Positions 36,417 to 48,972 of a DNA stretch of 64,000 nucleotides are shown here, in pieces. Position 1 is the stretch's first letter, and each line of letters begins with the position of its first letter. A program made the position numbers and the translations under genes. The notes beneath the pieces were generated by a model. That model made no database searches. It was given only the letters and a program-made list of their open reading frames with translations, and had not been told where the DNA came from. The DNA comes from Lyophyllum atratum (Eukaryota > Basidiomycota > Agaricomycetes > Agaricales > Lyophyllaceae): positions 868,001 to 932,000 of the forward strand of contig JACGCN010000001.1 in the NCBI GenBank assembly GCA_014905825.1, given 5' to 3'.

Positions 36417-37240
36417 CTAATATTCTGTCGGATTGGCAGTGTCGTGTTCATTGAACTGCGCTCGGGCACGTTTGATATCTTCCTGCATAAACAACAGTTC
36501 CTCCATACGAGCGAGCTTCTTTGCATCCGCTGGCCGTGAGAGTGCCCTCCGAAGGTCTTCGATGGACAGTCGAGCCTTTCGGGATGAAGCCCCGGCAGTT
36601 TGACACTGCTGAAATATAAGCATCTTGGCTCCGTAGAAAGATAGAAAGATCGCACGACGTCGGTGATATACTCCACAAGAATCTCTTCCATCACGTTTAC
36701 TGTGTCATTGGCTGGATTGCGGTCGTCGCCAAATCCGTACATCAGGCTCTTGACTAACACATCGGGGGATCAGCCAATATGTTCTGCGCAAGGAATTGAA
36801 TTCCGGTGCTTACGTTCTTTAGTAAACAAGCCTTTCACGGAGGATTGTTTGCGTGAAGCGCGTCCCGTCCCGCCGCCAGTTGACGCTGCAGCCACAGTTT
36901 CTCTAGCGTATGATGGCGTATATGAGGTAAACGGCGTTGATCGAGAAGGAGCTTGCGCCACTGCGGGGGTCGCTGGAGTGTGTGCTATTACGGGCGTGGG
37001 TGTTTGCGCCGGTGCTGGTGTGTGCGTAGGTTGGGCGGGATGTGGCATGTAGGTGTAGGGATAGGTCCAGCCATAACCGGTGACTCCCGTCTGATAGGCC
37101 GAAGGTTGGTAGGAATATGCCCCAGATGTTTGGGGGTGACCATAGGTACCATGGGGCGGAGGGTGATACGCACCATACGGATATGTCGTCGATGTTGGTG
37201 GATGCGATCCAGGTGGCGGAGTATAGTGAGGATATGCCAT
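36417..37240 (-). CDS. TAF13: TFIID subunit TAF13 (histone-fold) with a proline/tyrosine-rich N-terminal extension
   Basis: TAF13 forms a histone-fold pair with TAF11 in the general transcription factor TFIID. Three exons: start at 37240 (MAYPHYTPPPGSHPPTSTTY). Residues 1 to about 110 are a low-complexity Pro/Tyr/Thr/Ala region (repeated PAQTPTPVIAHTPATPAVAQ style), then KGLFTKELKSLMYGFGDDRN, PANDTVNVMEEILVEYITDV, CQTAGASSRKARLSIEDLRR, ALSRPADAKKLARMEELLFM and QEDIKRARAQFNEHD to the stop at 36417. These last blocks are the complete TAF13 fold. Introns at about 36757-36814 and 36615-36668 fit GT-AG. The N-terminal extension is much longer than the roughly 20 residues before the fold in animals. 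It may be a prion-like or activator-binding tail; that is inference. Confidence 0.9.
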
Positions 37241-38543
37241 TGAGCAGTGAGGCCCAGTGAAAAGTCGGTCGGGCGGAATTGAGTCCAAACAAGCCAAATG
37301 GGAGGCAAACGAGCCAGATTGGCCCAAAATAATTCGAGCGTGCATGACGTCATGAATGTCGATAACTTCAATCACCAAGTCAGTGAAGAATCACTTGGAC
37401 AGGTGTCCAGACTTATGTTTTCTCAATGTTAACTGGTGTCAGTCACATGGATCCAAGATGCAGCAAAAGACTAAACCAGACGGAGCCTTTTCCGGAAGTG
37501 AATGTCTTAGACGCTCTATAAAGTCAAGCAAGAATCGGCAACTCTAATAACATTCCCACTTCTTTCCCCACCACCATCTCGCTGCCAGGACCCGCGCACC
37601 TGCTCCCGCCTCCCCCACCATTGGCAGCGCCGCGCCGCGAAGCTTTTTCCGCCGAGAACTGGCTGGTCACCCCTCTGTGGCCCGGGTTTTGATGGAGAAG
37701 CGGCCGAAGTTGGGAAGGGCGGTCAAAACGTGATCAGGTGCGCATATAACCAACGACAATTCTGTGTATTGACGTACGTTCTACTTAGATTCGTTGGCGA
37801 TGACCGCGGTGGGATCACATCAATCCATCCAAGACGGTCTCCAAACCAGGTACGCGGTGCGTGATTGTCCCCTTCCGTGAGCCGTACTGATGATACCTTG
37901 CAGACCCAGGCTTCGCAAACTCGCTAACACATCGTATACTTGGGTGCATAGGATTGTGCGAGAGGTGACTTCGGTGTGCATGGCGGATCGTGTACTTGTA
38001 TTTAGTATCAGAAACAAATATAATTTTGATTGAGCCAGAACGAAAGGGAAACCAAAGCGACAAATGGCAGTCGAGCGAAAATGAATGGAATGACAAGCTA
38101 CAAAATCGCTCAGTCCCGCTCGATATGGCAGAATAACAGTCCGGAATCTTGAGCCGTATGGAGCCCTTGCGAGTCAAAATGAACCGATTTTGGCTGGCTA
38201 TTTCTGCTTGTTTGGGCTCAGTTCTGCCCGATCGACTTTTCACTGGGAGTGAGGGAGCGTTCTCCTTACAGCGCAGACCGTCTACCCTTTAACTGCTTTT
38301 CTAAGCCTATAGGGGAGAACTAAGATGATGAAAGAATCTGGACTTCAAAGTTCACGCTAGAGAGGGACAAAAGTGTTTGGCTCCAGCGCTCACGTTACAC
38401 TTTACCTAACGTAAGCCTGATTTCGTCATAATTCACAGTGGCCAAAATTACCAAACGAAGTTTAAGTACTACTACACAGGTACGTGTATAACCCAGGGCA
38501 GGGGCGAGGAGACGATTGGGTGCATACTTCCTGATATTATTAC
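37241..38543. other. Long intergenic stretch (about 1.3 kb) with no supported gene
   Basis: This is the longest gene-free stretch in the window. A TATAAA-like string sits near 37517. Between about 37540 and 38030 a short spliced frame can be drawn (ending in FVGDDRGGITSIHP, intron about 37735-37790, second intron about 37851-37902), but no start codon in frame and no family support was found. Pyrimidine-rich and C-rich runs occur at 37560-37620. A small noncoding RNA or an unrecognised small protein gene is possible. Confidence 0.35.
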
Positions 38544-40284
38544 CTAGTCATCATCACCTTTCCTGTCCAGTTCAAGATGCCTTGCACTTTCCATCATGTC
38601 TTTCAGTTTTCTCCACTCCATATCTATGACCTTCCGCTCATCGAGCCATTCACAGATAGCGTCTGCATCGTCGAGGTCTTCAGGAGGCTTCTTTCCGCCA
38701 GCATACGCTATGCGAAAGAAACCACGTGATTGGCGGTGCTCGTGAAGTTCGTCGACTTCTTCCCGAATACATTTGAATAGCGTATACTGCAGAACAATCT
38801 CTCAGTTCATACACGTAACAAAGGAATAATGTGCAAACCTCCCAGTGCGTAAACTCGTGGTATACCCGCGTGCGTTTGGCGCAGAAACGTCCCAGATGAA
38901 ACTCGTGGGCGGCTGGATCGTCCTCAGAATCCGCAGATTTGGTATCGCTGTCATCGCTGTCGGAATCATCAGGGCTGCTAGATTCCTGGCGAGATTATTA
39001 GATTCTTACAACACAGTTCATCCACCGTCGGCGACACACCTTGATTTCAAAACCCCATTGATCGTAAGGGAGGCCACTCAGCCGCCCTGTTAGAGTTGAT
39101 AATCTCCCACCGAGGTGGCATGCATCGCAGGCCGGGATCGCAAAGTCAAGGGGAGTCAGATCAAACTCAGGATAAGTATCCAAAGGGTTCTTGAATTCCG
39201 GACGCCACACCGACGACGCGACGAGCGAGTCTCTCAAACCGGATATCTTGCGCCTTGTTATTTGCAGAGGCACAGAAAAATACTCTTCTTCTGTATGGCA
39301 ATAGGGGTAAATCGCATAATAGAGCAAAAAAAGTTTTCATACACGTACTTTGGAACTGTTCCTTCATAAAACTATGTCGTTCTTTGGCAGGGCGAACAGC
39401 TATGTGCACAAAAAACTGGAAGATCTTCTTGAACTGATGGTCAAGATCCTGGTGGGTATCCATGCTAAACTCCACGGGCAATAGTGCAATGGCAGTATTG
39501 TCATCCTCGACGATAAAGTCAGAGGACTGGCTAGCGTCGGAATCTTCATCGAAGAGGCTGTCGTAGTCACTGCTTGGCTTAGCGCCTTTGAAAGGAGCGT
39601 CCGGATCCTCAGATGTATCTTCTTCTTCGTCCGATTCCTCTTGCGACGGAGACTCTGAGGGTTTCCCTTGTTTTCGTCCTGGGAGTATAAGATTAGTTTG
39701 CATGTACAGTGAAAAATCAAAAGATCCGCACTCTTCAGCCTTTCCAGGTTCTTTTGGAATGGTGTCTTCTTGTCTCGCCTGCGAAGCCGACTAGCAAGAA
39801 TGCCTGGAGTCCAAAATGTCAATAATCGCTGGCTGAAGGCGGCCAGAGCAAACGCACGTTCTTTCTCAACCTCTTCAGCGAGATCTTCGTCTTCAGATGA
39901 TGATTTCAAAGTAACAGTGCGTTTTTTCTTGAGTTTCCGTCTACGAGGTTGTTGTGTGTCGTCGTCTTCGTCCTGGGACTTGCGCTTTGTAAGACGCGTT
40001 TTCCGTCCGACACGACTCGTTGAATCGTCGCTGTCGACGACGTAAGTAGTCTTCCGCCTCTTAGGTGCCGAATTCAATAGTTCGTCGTCAGAGCTAGGGT
40101 TTGCCTTCTTGGGTTCGAATTTGATTGAACCGAGCCCAAGATCATCGTCATCGTCATCCGTGCCTTGTGGGATGATAGCGTTCCGTTTACGCTTTGGTCG
40201 CGTGAATGGCGAGAGCTTGGAAGACGAGGCGCGGAGGGGGGATCCAAAGAGAGTGGTTTGCCTGAGTGTCTTCTGGGACGGCAT
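38544..40284 (-). CDS. DUF4211-domain nuclear protein
   Basis: A large acidic/basic N-terminal half (MPSQKTLRQTTLFGSPLRAS, then DDDDDDLGLGSIKFEPKK, RRKTTYVVDSDDSTS, RRRKLKKKRTVTLKSSSEDE) is followed by SAM-like spacer-free disorder and the DUF4211 region: SSDFIVEDDNTAIALLPVEF, SMDTHQDLDHQFKKIFQFFV, HIAVRPAKERHSFMKEQFQ, EEYFSVPLQITRRKISGLRD, YPEFDLTPLDFAIPACDACH with an LGGRLSTLTGRLSG run, and the terminal CAKRTRVYHEFTHWEYTLFK and EWLDERKVIDMEWRKLKDMM to the stop at 38544. The CDACH...CAKR cysteines suggest a small metal site. DUF4211 also occurs in animal QSER1 and PRR12. Function unknown; nuclear location is inferred from several basic clusters. About five exons. The start at 40284 is 92 bases from the divergent start of the next gene. 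Confidence 0.78.
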
Positions 40285-40376
40285 GCGAGTTGTTGGGAAG
40301 TGACATAAATATAAATAGCACTGATCAAAAGTTGGGTTGCGGCGGTGCTTGATTCAGATGTTGGCCGTTTGCAACT
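40285..40376. promoter_or_regulatory. 92-bp bidirectional promoter between DUF4211 gene and C1-domain giant
   Basis: The two divergent start codons are 92 bases apart (116 if the second in-frame ATG at 40401 is used). No TATA box is visible. Confidence 0.5.
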
Positions 40377-43300
40377 TTGCATGGCTTGTACGAACACTCA
40401 ATGACTCTGAGCCCGTTGACTCCATCGCCCCGCAGTCGCATTCCTGCTATTGACACCAATATAACCCAAGATTTCAGCTTTTCCGTCGACTCGCCATCCT
40501 CTCCTACGCACAACGATATCCCATCTCTCCGCGTTTCCCTTTCACCCCACGCAGAAACCTCCCCGACTTCCCCAACCGCGCCCCGAACCCAGCCTTCTCA
40601 GAAGTCGAAGATCAACAATAGGGCCCGCACCGAATCCCGTAAATTACTCGCCCATATTTTGGACCAGCTCGAGCGGAGGAATCTACCTCCATCCATATCT
40701 GATGCTTTCGATGCCACAGAGGACCAAGTGACCGAGAACAATCTGGGTGCTCTGTTGGAAACTGTAAAGGATGCAGTAAAGCTCAAGAAACAGAAACAGG
40801 AAAACAAGCCGCCGACGCAGTCAGGTACAGCAGACGCCGATTCTGACGATGAAGGAGAACACGGTTTCTCAACGGATGAAACATATGACCTTATGATACA
40901 GCTTAAGGACCTGCTGGTTATGTCAGTCGCACAGGGATGGCATATATTTGATGATAAGTGTGTGCTATCAGCCTTTACATGGTGACTTAGTGCTCTGAGC
41001 TATTGCCCCTAGTTCTTTAGCCCAGGACAGCAAAGGCGGCGGAAAACCGGGCATCTCGTCATTTCGTCGATCGAGGTCCAGCCTGCAGCCTGGAAGTCGG
41101 AGGGCTCGGTCTGTTTCTACCTCCCCCTCTGACAGAGGGCAGACTCTTGCACCGGAGCTGCTCTCGCTATGCATATCCATACTGGCATCGATTGTTTTAG
41201 AAGATGGCCGCTACCAGATTGCATCGCCCCGGCCGTCTCGCCCTCCGAACGCTTTGCAGGCTCTGGTGTTGGATATCGCACAATTTCTCCTCCATATAAA
41301 CCGTCACGACTCTAATGTTACCATGAAGATTGGGTTTGCCATGGTCCCTGCTTTCTCGACATTTCGATCCGAAATGCACAGCCGGCTGTTGACCTTCTTC
41401 GAAACCGCCGTGATGAGAGGCGTATTGGAAGACCTGGAACAGATTCAAGGCGTCAACGAGATCGCATCTGGGACTACTGGGTTTGAACGTGAGTCGATCG
41501 CGAGTTCAAAGTTCAAAAGTGTAACATGAAGTTGTAGAGCCATTGAATAGTGCTGGCTCCTCTACTGTAGCGATACACATTGATGAAGTCCTGGAGACCC
41601 CGTATCTGGAGCAAGGCACAACCCAATGGGTACCATGGTCCTCCACGCCGGACGCTGGGTTAAAATTGCGGTCGACTTACGCATCCTTTCAGTCACTCTC
41701 GCTATATTCATTGTCGTCGCTGGTTGCGCCGTTGTTGGCAGCGATCCTGGAATGTGTCGACCTTGAACCAAAGCACGATACGCGCTCGGACGTGCTCCAC
41801 CGTTTCTGCCGGCTACTTCACTTGATCTTCGAGAAAAAGGTGGATGCGTACAGTGATGTCCTCCAAGTTGTTGGTTACCATACTCCCAAGGCTCGACGCA
41901 CTGCCCTTACCATTCTGTACGCGTTTTGGCCCAAGGCTGTTGGTCACATCGTGGTCAGCAAACCTTTCTCTGAGTCATATAACTCGGAAGGGTCTGGGTC
42001 CCAAAGACCACATGCGGAACCCTCTTCTCACCACTTTCTGCCCTGGCGCTTTCCTTCGAATCCTGATCGGCCTGGTCTCATAGGCATCTCTCAATATGAC
42101 TGCCGCTCTTGTTCTCACCCGATCCATGGGTTTGGCCTTTTATGTTCACTGTGTTTGTGCGGGGTCCACTTTGACTGCTATGATCACCCAGAAGGCAGCC
42201 ATCTTTTACAGTACTCGCTGGTGTCGGATCTAAATGTCCAGCGGGTGGCCATGTATCGCTTTTCGAACGTTCCAATCGAGCCAAATAATTCAGGACCTGC
42301 GGCAGTCCAGAGAGGCAGACACACGTTCAGACCTGTCAATTTGTTTACTCTGTGTCCTTGCATTGTTTGCCGAAAGCCCCTATGGGGTTGCATCAATCAG
42401 GGTCTGAACTGCGCTGCCTGTATGCACTTCATTCACTCTACCTGCCTATCGGATGCCTCGGCCTCCGAACTCCCGCCCTGCACATTGTCCACCTTTGACT
42501 CAGACCACGTAAATATCGACTGGAAGGATTTGCGTCGCTCGTGTGTGGACTTCTACACTGAGATTCTTCAACTATCGCATGAGGAGCTCGCAATGCGGAG
42601 TTTTGAGGATATTTCTATATTCCACGCGATCATGTGGATTCAGTTGCAAATAATCACTAGCGGAATAGCTTTAGGCTCTGTGGTCGTCATGCAGAATGGG
42701 AGAAACGCCGCTCACGCCAAACATCATGAAGTGGAGGAATTCGAGCTTCACCGTGTCGTTAGATGGTGTGAGGATCTTCTATCATCGGACAGGCTTCCCT
42801 GCTCGAACGCCATGGACGATTACATGGAGGAAAACCGCTTAGCACGTGCCGAACATCTCATGATGTTCGACTGGTCAAACCTCATGTACATCTATTCAGC
42901 CCTCAAATCCCCTTATGCAGAGCAGCATCTTTCAAACGGCTCCTCCTCAGACCTACTGAGTGTGACACAGCCAGGTCGCTTGGTAACATCTAAGCCTGAT
43001 GGGTCGGCGCAACCTTTCGAAGCTGTTCCTCTATCGCATATGCGTGATGCGCTTGGACAAGGGTTCAGCGTGCATTCAGATGCCGCAGCAAGGCTTCTCC
43101 TTCAGCATCTACACCATCTTGGTTTATTCAGCCGACTAGACCACGACCCCGTTCTCTTCACTGAAGACAATGTTGCCGATATTTATTGTGTTTTCCCCAT
43201 TCCCCTCGGACTTGACTTGTCACCAAATGTTGAGACATTGGTTTCGGCAGTGGAGGCATGTCTTACTGATGTTGATCTTTCTGTCAACGAATCTGGCTTT

Positions 43301-46300
43301 CTGTTGCTTGTACGGAGACTTTGGCCAAACGGTCTCGCCTCAGAATATGCCTTACAAAGACTTACGCGAAGTGTAGTCTCGTGGATTCTCGCCGAGGTGA
43401 GTGTTTCAAGGTCATAAGAATGCACGGACCCAATAACAAGGACGCCAGGATGATCATTTAGCCATCATTCTGCGTGATTATTTAGCGAAGCAGAAAAACC
43501 TCCCTGGAGTCCGGTCAGCCCAAGAACCAGCAGTTTGGCCCTCATCACATAGAACGCGCCCTACCCCATCTAGTTCCGTCAACAATGGCGGTGACTATCT
43601 TGCAACAAGACGTGCACTCCTGTCTCGGTACACCAAGCCCTGGCTCCTTGCTCTGCACGATTTAGACACCACATCTTATGCGGCTTTGATATATGAAGCG
43701 TGCTTGGAAGCCGATCTAGCATCTGCTGACTTTAGCAAGTCTAGCCCTACCGCTAGCATTGCGAATACGGTAATAAATCCAAATCTAAACACGTTCTTTT
43801 TGGTGCTGAGCTGCCGCCTCCCTCAAGGATCAACTTATCGCTCAATGTGACAAGGTTCTCCGTTCCATCACACGACTATCGCACTTTTCCGTTGCTTTTG
43901 GCGTCTTCGACGAATTATTTTTGCATTGGCTGGAGTCCGTGAGTATGTACGGACTATGGGAACATGTCAGCAGTGTTTCATCAATGAATTTATACCAGTC
44001 TAACTGTATCTTAGCCTATGCCCTCGTTACTCAGGTTGTTCCCGCGCGAGGCAGATGTGTCGACTCCCTACTCGGCGGCATTTGGCCAGACTGATCCGCC
44101 TATTGGTGTTATGACGATGGAACCATGGCGTGTCGTCACCCGTATCGCAGCTGAAAGCGAGGAAGGATTGACGCGCAGTCTCCAATGGCTCTGCCTGTTT
44201 TCTCATTCTGGTGTTGAAGTACCCTTAGCCACCTTCAAGCTATTCTCCTCTCTCGGAATTGAGTACGAAATCCCTCTGCCTATCTCCCTCTTGTTAGCCA
44301 GATCTATCATGTCATCGACATGGCTCAAATCCAAAGGTCGACAGGAGGTACAGGTACTGCTTTCTGAGCTTCACACAAGGCTCTGTCCCCAGATCATCAG
44401 CAAGCTGAATACTGGGAGTCCCACCGAAGATATGTAAGCCTGGAATTCCAACTTTCTACAAGCCCGGATTCGCTGACTCACTCGTAGCATTGACTTTATC
44501 CGGATCTCGCTGGCAACTTGCTTGCTGCTCTACGGTTGTGATAGGGGCAAGCTCACAGAGCTCGATGTGGTCAAAGAAGTAGATATCAGCGGCCTTCCAT
44601 CTCGGTGCGCCCCAGCAACCATTCATTATTCTCTAATCGGGCTTATCAAAGTTATAGGAGGAAATTAAATACGCGCGGCTCAGTCGTTGTGGATCCCCTG
44701 GTGATAGATCATCGACTGATGGAGGCTATCGGTCATTATATGGCTGCCAATATTGAGGACATCACATGTCTCGTGGCGAAGTTTTTGTATCTGTTCCTCA
44801 CGGATTCGCCTTATCTAGAACCATACGAGGTGGATAATTTCATCTTACGCAACGGAAGGCTCCTTGCCACTTGGTGAGTCCAAAGTTGGCTGTAAATCTC
44901 GCATGCTCATCCCAGTTGCAGTGCCTGGCAAATATACGAGATACAGAGTCCCGAACTATCAGGTCTACGGGCTCATTTCCTTCTGCGCATTTTGGTCGTA
45001 GATTCAGAGCCTTTCCAAGATATTCTAGAGACTTGGTTCCTCCCCACCAGCAGTTGGGAGAGACGGTAGGTTCAATCACCCTATGTTTGATGATGGTTAA
45101 CCCCTCTTTAGCCTTCTTGCAGTGACTCGCTTGTTCCGAGTCATTCTGGATGTGACCAGCCCCTCATTCAACATCGAGGATCGGCAATGGCAGTCGAGCG
45201 TGACCGATATATTCTATTATTTCTTTATCTCACTCTGGTCGGATGAACGGGTAATTTCCTTGTTCCGAGACGTCGATCATGGGCTGATGGAAAGCTCTGT
45301 TTAAGGAGGAGATACGTGTCGCCGTCGAAGCATTCTCAGCAAGTCTACTTGCGGTTCATTTCGATGCTATTTCAGCTTGCTGGAACGAATCTTTGCCCAA
45401 GAGTCCTATCCCGGAGCGAATAAAACTGATCTCCTTCCTTATACAACTTCGTCCCCATTTTCCGCATTGGAGAGGTACGAGAAATCGACATTTACATGGT
45501 CCCGCAAGGCTGAACGTATACTACAAGTTCTTTCGTGGGAGGCCATTGTTGAGGCACTTTTGGAGGACGAATTCGATGAGGACGAGCCTGCTGCTGCTCG
45601 TCTGGTACGTCGATATAATTTCTTTTTCCCCGTTTGCCCGTTTGACTGATTAAATTTGCCAGTCATTATATGGTCTACCATCCACCCACAGCGATTCAGA
45701 TCTGGGTACCTTGCGCGTCAGTTGCTTCCGATCTGCTTCCCCGGCGATGTTTTAATGTTTTGAACGGGTTTAGATCTCTGTTGTTTTCCTAAGTCTGCAA
45801 ATGATCGCGGGCGGCATCACCATCGATAGCTTCATGCTTCTCAAAGTTAAGAGCCACTTAGTTCAGGTCACCGGATTCCGGGACGTCTCAGTAATTCCCT
45901 CGCAAAACGGGCAATCCTTCTACGTTCAATTTGGGGAAGTGCCTGAGATCCCTGAGGTCGCGCTGCCATGTGTCAATCAGCTTTTACCAGTCATGGACGC
46001 CTCTTACTCAGTGGATGTAGCTCCATCAGCCATGGCCGGCGCGAATGGCGCGAATGGACTGGATGAACGGCCAATCTCGGTTCTTGTCGGTTCAATCTTC
46101 GTCGATGTGTTCTTGGCCATGTTTTGCACTGTCAGAGATTTAGCGTCTCTGCCCATTCTGACTTTCAAGAATATGTTAGAGACACTATGCGTGGTCATTT
46201 ACAAGCACGATTTCGAGAGCAAGACACTCAGGCATCTCCAGCAAACTCTACGTCGTGCGGTTGTGCGCGCTTTGGACTGTTTGGCAGCAGACATCAGCTA

Positions 46301-48492
46301 TGATTTGCGCCAACTCGCATTATCCGTCACTCAAGCATTCGTAAAAAGATGGCACAGTTTCATGGGTTCCATTGTTTAGTGTGTTCAACATGTTGTTATT
46401 CCCGTTCTCGCTCTCTGATTATTTCTAGCACGGCCATCGAGTCCGTTGCAAAGCTCGTAGCATCACAGCACCAACATGGTCAAGACGCACTTACAGCCCA
46501 AGCCAAGACATTCATGGATACAACCCTGACGAAGTTCGTGACACTCTTGGCACCTTATGGCCTGCTTCAGCTAAACTATTTACAGGTACGCCCAAAATGG
46601 CCTGTTTACTAACTTACTGAAAGTAGGAAATTTGTTCGCGTTATTCGATTGATATGTTCAGCTTACCTTTGCCTCACTAGCGCCCGCTCGATCGAGAATT
46701 TTTTGTTGTTCTCAAGCAAGTGGCGGATTCAAATGCGAAAAACAATCCTATTGCACCACAGACTCTGCGTGAGCTTTTGCTTCGGGACGTTTTCGGCCGC
46801 CCAGTCGACGCAGACCCGGCAACTTTCCAAAATATTTTGAACAACGTCCAGGCCTATGTGGAAGTAGTCTTCCACCAAGCCTATAGTATAGAACTCATGC
46901 AATGTAAGTGGAGTTCATGACTTCTTCTCCACGCACTGATCGCGACCTTAGTTGTTGGCCAGCAGTTGACTCACCTAGCTCGACGAACTTCTGAATGGCC
47001 TCCTGATAGCATAAATCCAGGGCCTCTATTGATTATCTGTTCCATTCTTGTTCACCACAACAAATCCCGCAGCCGGGTTAGTCCATTCTTTTTAGCTCAT
47101 TTCCAACTTGGTTGATGGTTTAGTAGGATATGCTGTCATATATTGACACAGTGATGCGAGTGCTTCTGACAAGATTGAATGTGAACACCGACAGTCTATC
47201 TCGCCTTTTGCAAGTTACGAATGCATTGCACCGAAAGACTCAGGGCGACGAATCTGTTCCCATTGCGAACACCGTCCTTCTTCTTCTCTTCGAAGTTCTG
47301 GGGGATGGTTTACGATCAAAAGCTCGAGTGCTACCATCTACATTGAAGTCGATGCTCGATGTAAGACCCATATTTATTCATTCTGTAGCCGGTTACTGAA
47401 AGAAATCTTACAGGCGATCACGACTACAGAGATCCCTGGGTCACAGCCCCCTATCATCAGACACCTTCCATCATTACTTGGGTTGGCAGATCCTAGCATC
47501 CATTTTCTGCAATCTCATACATGGCAGGACGTCGATAATGATTTTGCTGCATCTCTATCAGTCGCTCGGATGCTTTTGCAAGTTTCGGTACAAGACCCGA
47601 CGATTATGAATAAGTTGTCAGATCATGGAGCAGAGGTTCGTGCAGACACTACCCAGGGACTTCACTATAAACGTAACTGTCTTCTATGCAGAAAACTCTA
47701 CACACCAACCTCAAGGTCCGTGCTTGGAATATTTTAGCCGCCGCCGCCTTGTTGGAACCAAAAGAAAACTGGTTCACTGCACTCTTCGCTCAACTTGCTG
47801 GTTTCTCCTATGCCCATCACGTTGCAATGCGTCTTGTTACCCAAGGTAGCACTACTCCAGAGTCTTCGATGATCGACATAAACCACGGCTACATTGCAAT
47901 CAAGTTGTGGATGCTTCTGGCGTACAAGGTGTCGGGAAGTAGTAGCATTGTTAGAGATTCCCAGACTTTCAGTGTTTGGAACGAGCTTTGGCCACCCTTC
48001 GAAGGCCTTATCAGTCAATTTGAAGTAGATGCTCGAGGAAGTCAATATCTAGTGAGCAATATTTGCACTACCTCCATTACAGAAATTCACTTAAATCTTG
48101 TGGCCCAGACGCTGGGTACCTTAGTCTTATCTTCCGTTCCAGATTTGTTTGTTTTCATGCGGACACTGCATACACCGACTGCACTCCACACTTCAACTCA
48201 TATCACGATGTTAAACCGATTGAAAAACCTAGGGCCTGGGGAAACAATCATCCAAAAGGTATGTTTTCGCCGTCGAACATTACATCCAATGCATTCATGC
48301 TCTATCATAAAGTTGACTCGTGCATTGCGATATATGTCAGAGCCGCCGCCTGAGACGTCCTTTGAGACCTTGGTAAACCAGGCGGTCAAGGATATCGTGG
48401 CAGCTGAGAAGCTGAGGGTCCTAGAGGCCAAGATGGTGCAGGATAGGCGGGCGCCAGAGCGACATCGAAGGGAAATGCGAGCGACAACTTGA
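40377..48492 (+). CDS. Giant helical-repeat scaffold protein with two C1 (phorbol-ester/DAG-type) zinc fingers
   Basis: Roughly 20 exons encode about 2,300 residues. The start is at 40377 or 40401 (MTLSPLTPSPRSRIPAID). The N-terminus is Ser/Pro-rich, followed by helical blocks (LLAHILDQLERRNLPPSISD, DLMIQLKDLLVMSVAQGW). The exon 41543-43417 (41537 with the splice) holds two C1-type fingers: CRSC-x10-CSLC-LCGVH-FDC at about 42100-42180, and H-x12-CIVC-x13-CAACMHFIHSTC at about 42320-42445. Everything after is alpha-helical with leucine-rich segments like HEAT/armadillo scaffolds (HFLLRILVVDSEPFQDILE, RRAVVRALDCLAADISYDLR, QTLRELLLRDVFGRPVDADP, QAYVEVVFHQAYSIELMQ), ending in a basic coiled coil (AAEKLRVLEAKMVQDRRAPE). 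There is no kinase or membrane domain. I cannot name the family; UNC80-type channel scaffolds are one candidate by size and helical nature only. Confidence 0.7.
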
Positions 48493-48605
48493 TACCAGAA
48501 TCAATTATATAGCTTGAATTATACAGTAACTGAAACTAAGATCAGGTTCTAGTCTTGGGTGGCATTTTGAACTGCAACTCACTTATCAAGGTTCAAAGGA
48601 AGCCC

Positions 48606-48972
48606 TTACGCCGTCCTCAGTCTCTGCATTTGAGCCTTTTTGCGGTTCTCCTTTACAATGATGGAGCCAACAAAAGCACCAATTGCTGACAACCCGAGCA
48701 CAAGGATGAAGGCAGGAAGCCTCACCGCCCACTCTCGCGGGGGGAAGAAGTCATGTATTTGGCTAGAAGAATCAAAGAAGGGCTATTCATCCGACGCTCA
48801 GTATAACAGGCAAGTATGGGACGATCATCACGTACCAGAAGGATGGCCCATGTGGTATAGTAAATGAAGACGACTGCAGCTGCCAGCAGCATGATCCCGC
48901 CTAAGGCTTTATCACTTGCACCCTAGAGCTCTATTAGAGCGGAAAGTAAATGATTACTGCTTCAAATACCAT
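48606..48972 (-). CDS. DPM2: DPM2, regulatory subunit of dolichol-phosphate mannose synthase
   Basis: DPM2 is a small ER membrane protein that stabilises DPM1 for making Dol-P-Man (N-glycosylation, GPI anchors). The spliced product is about 88 residues. Exon 1 is just the ATG (48970-48972), directly followed by a GTATTT donor. Exon 2 gives GASDKALGGIMLLAAAVVFI and YYTTWAILL (first membrane helix). Exon 3 gives PFFDSSSQIHDFFPPREWAV, RLPAFILVLGLSAIGAFVGS (second helix) and IIVKENRKKAQMQRLRTA with a basic cytosolic end. The FxPREWAxR motif between the helices is the family mark. The upstream in-frame extension (to 49122) is not family-like and would make the protein far too long. Divergent from TRS120 with 202 bases between starts. 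Confidence 0.88.

Noticed and set aside
36770..37378. TAF13 start at the upstream ATG 37378
   Set aside because: The extra 46 residues have no family support; the ATG at 37240 opens the Pro/Tyr-rich region directly.
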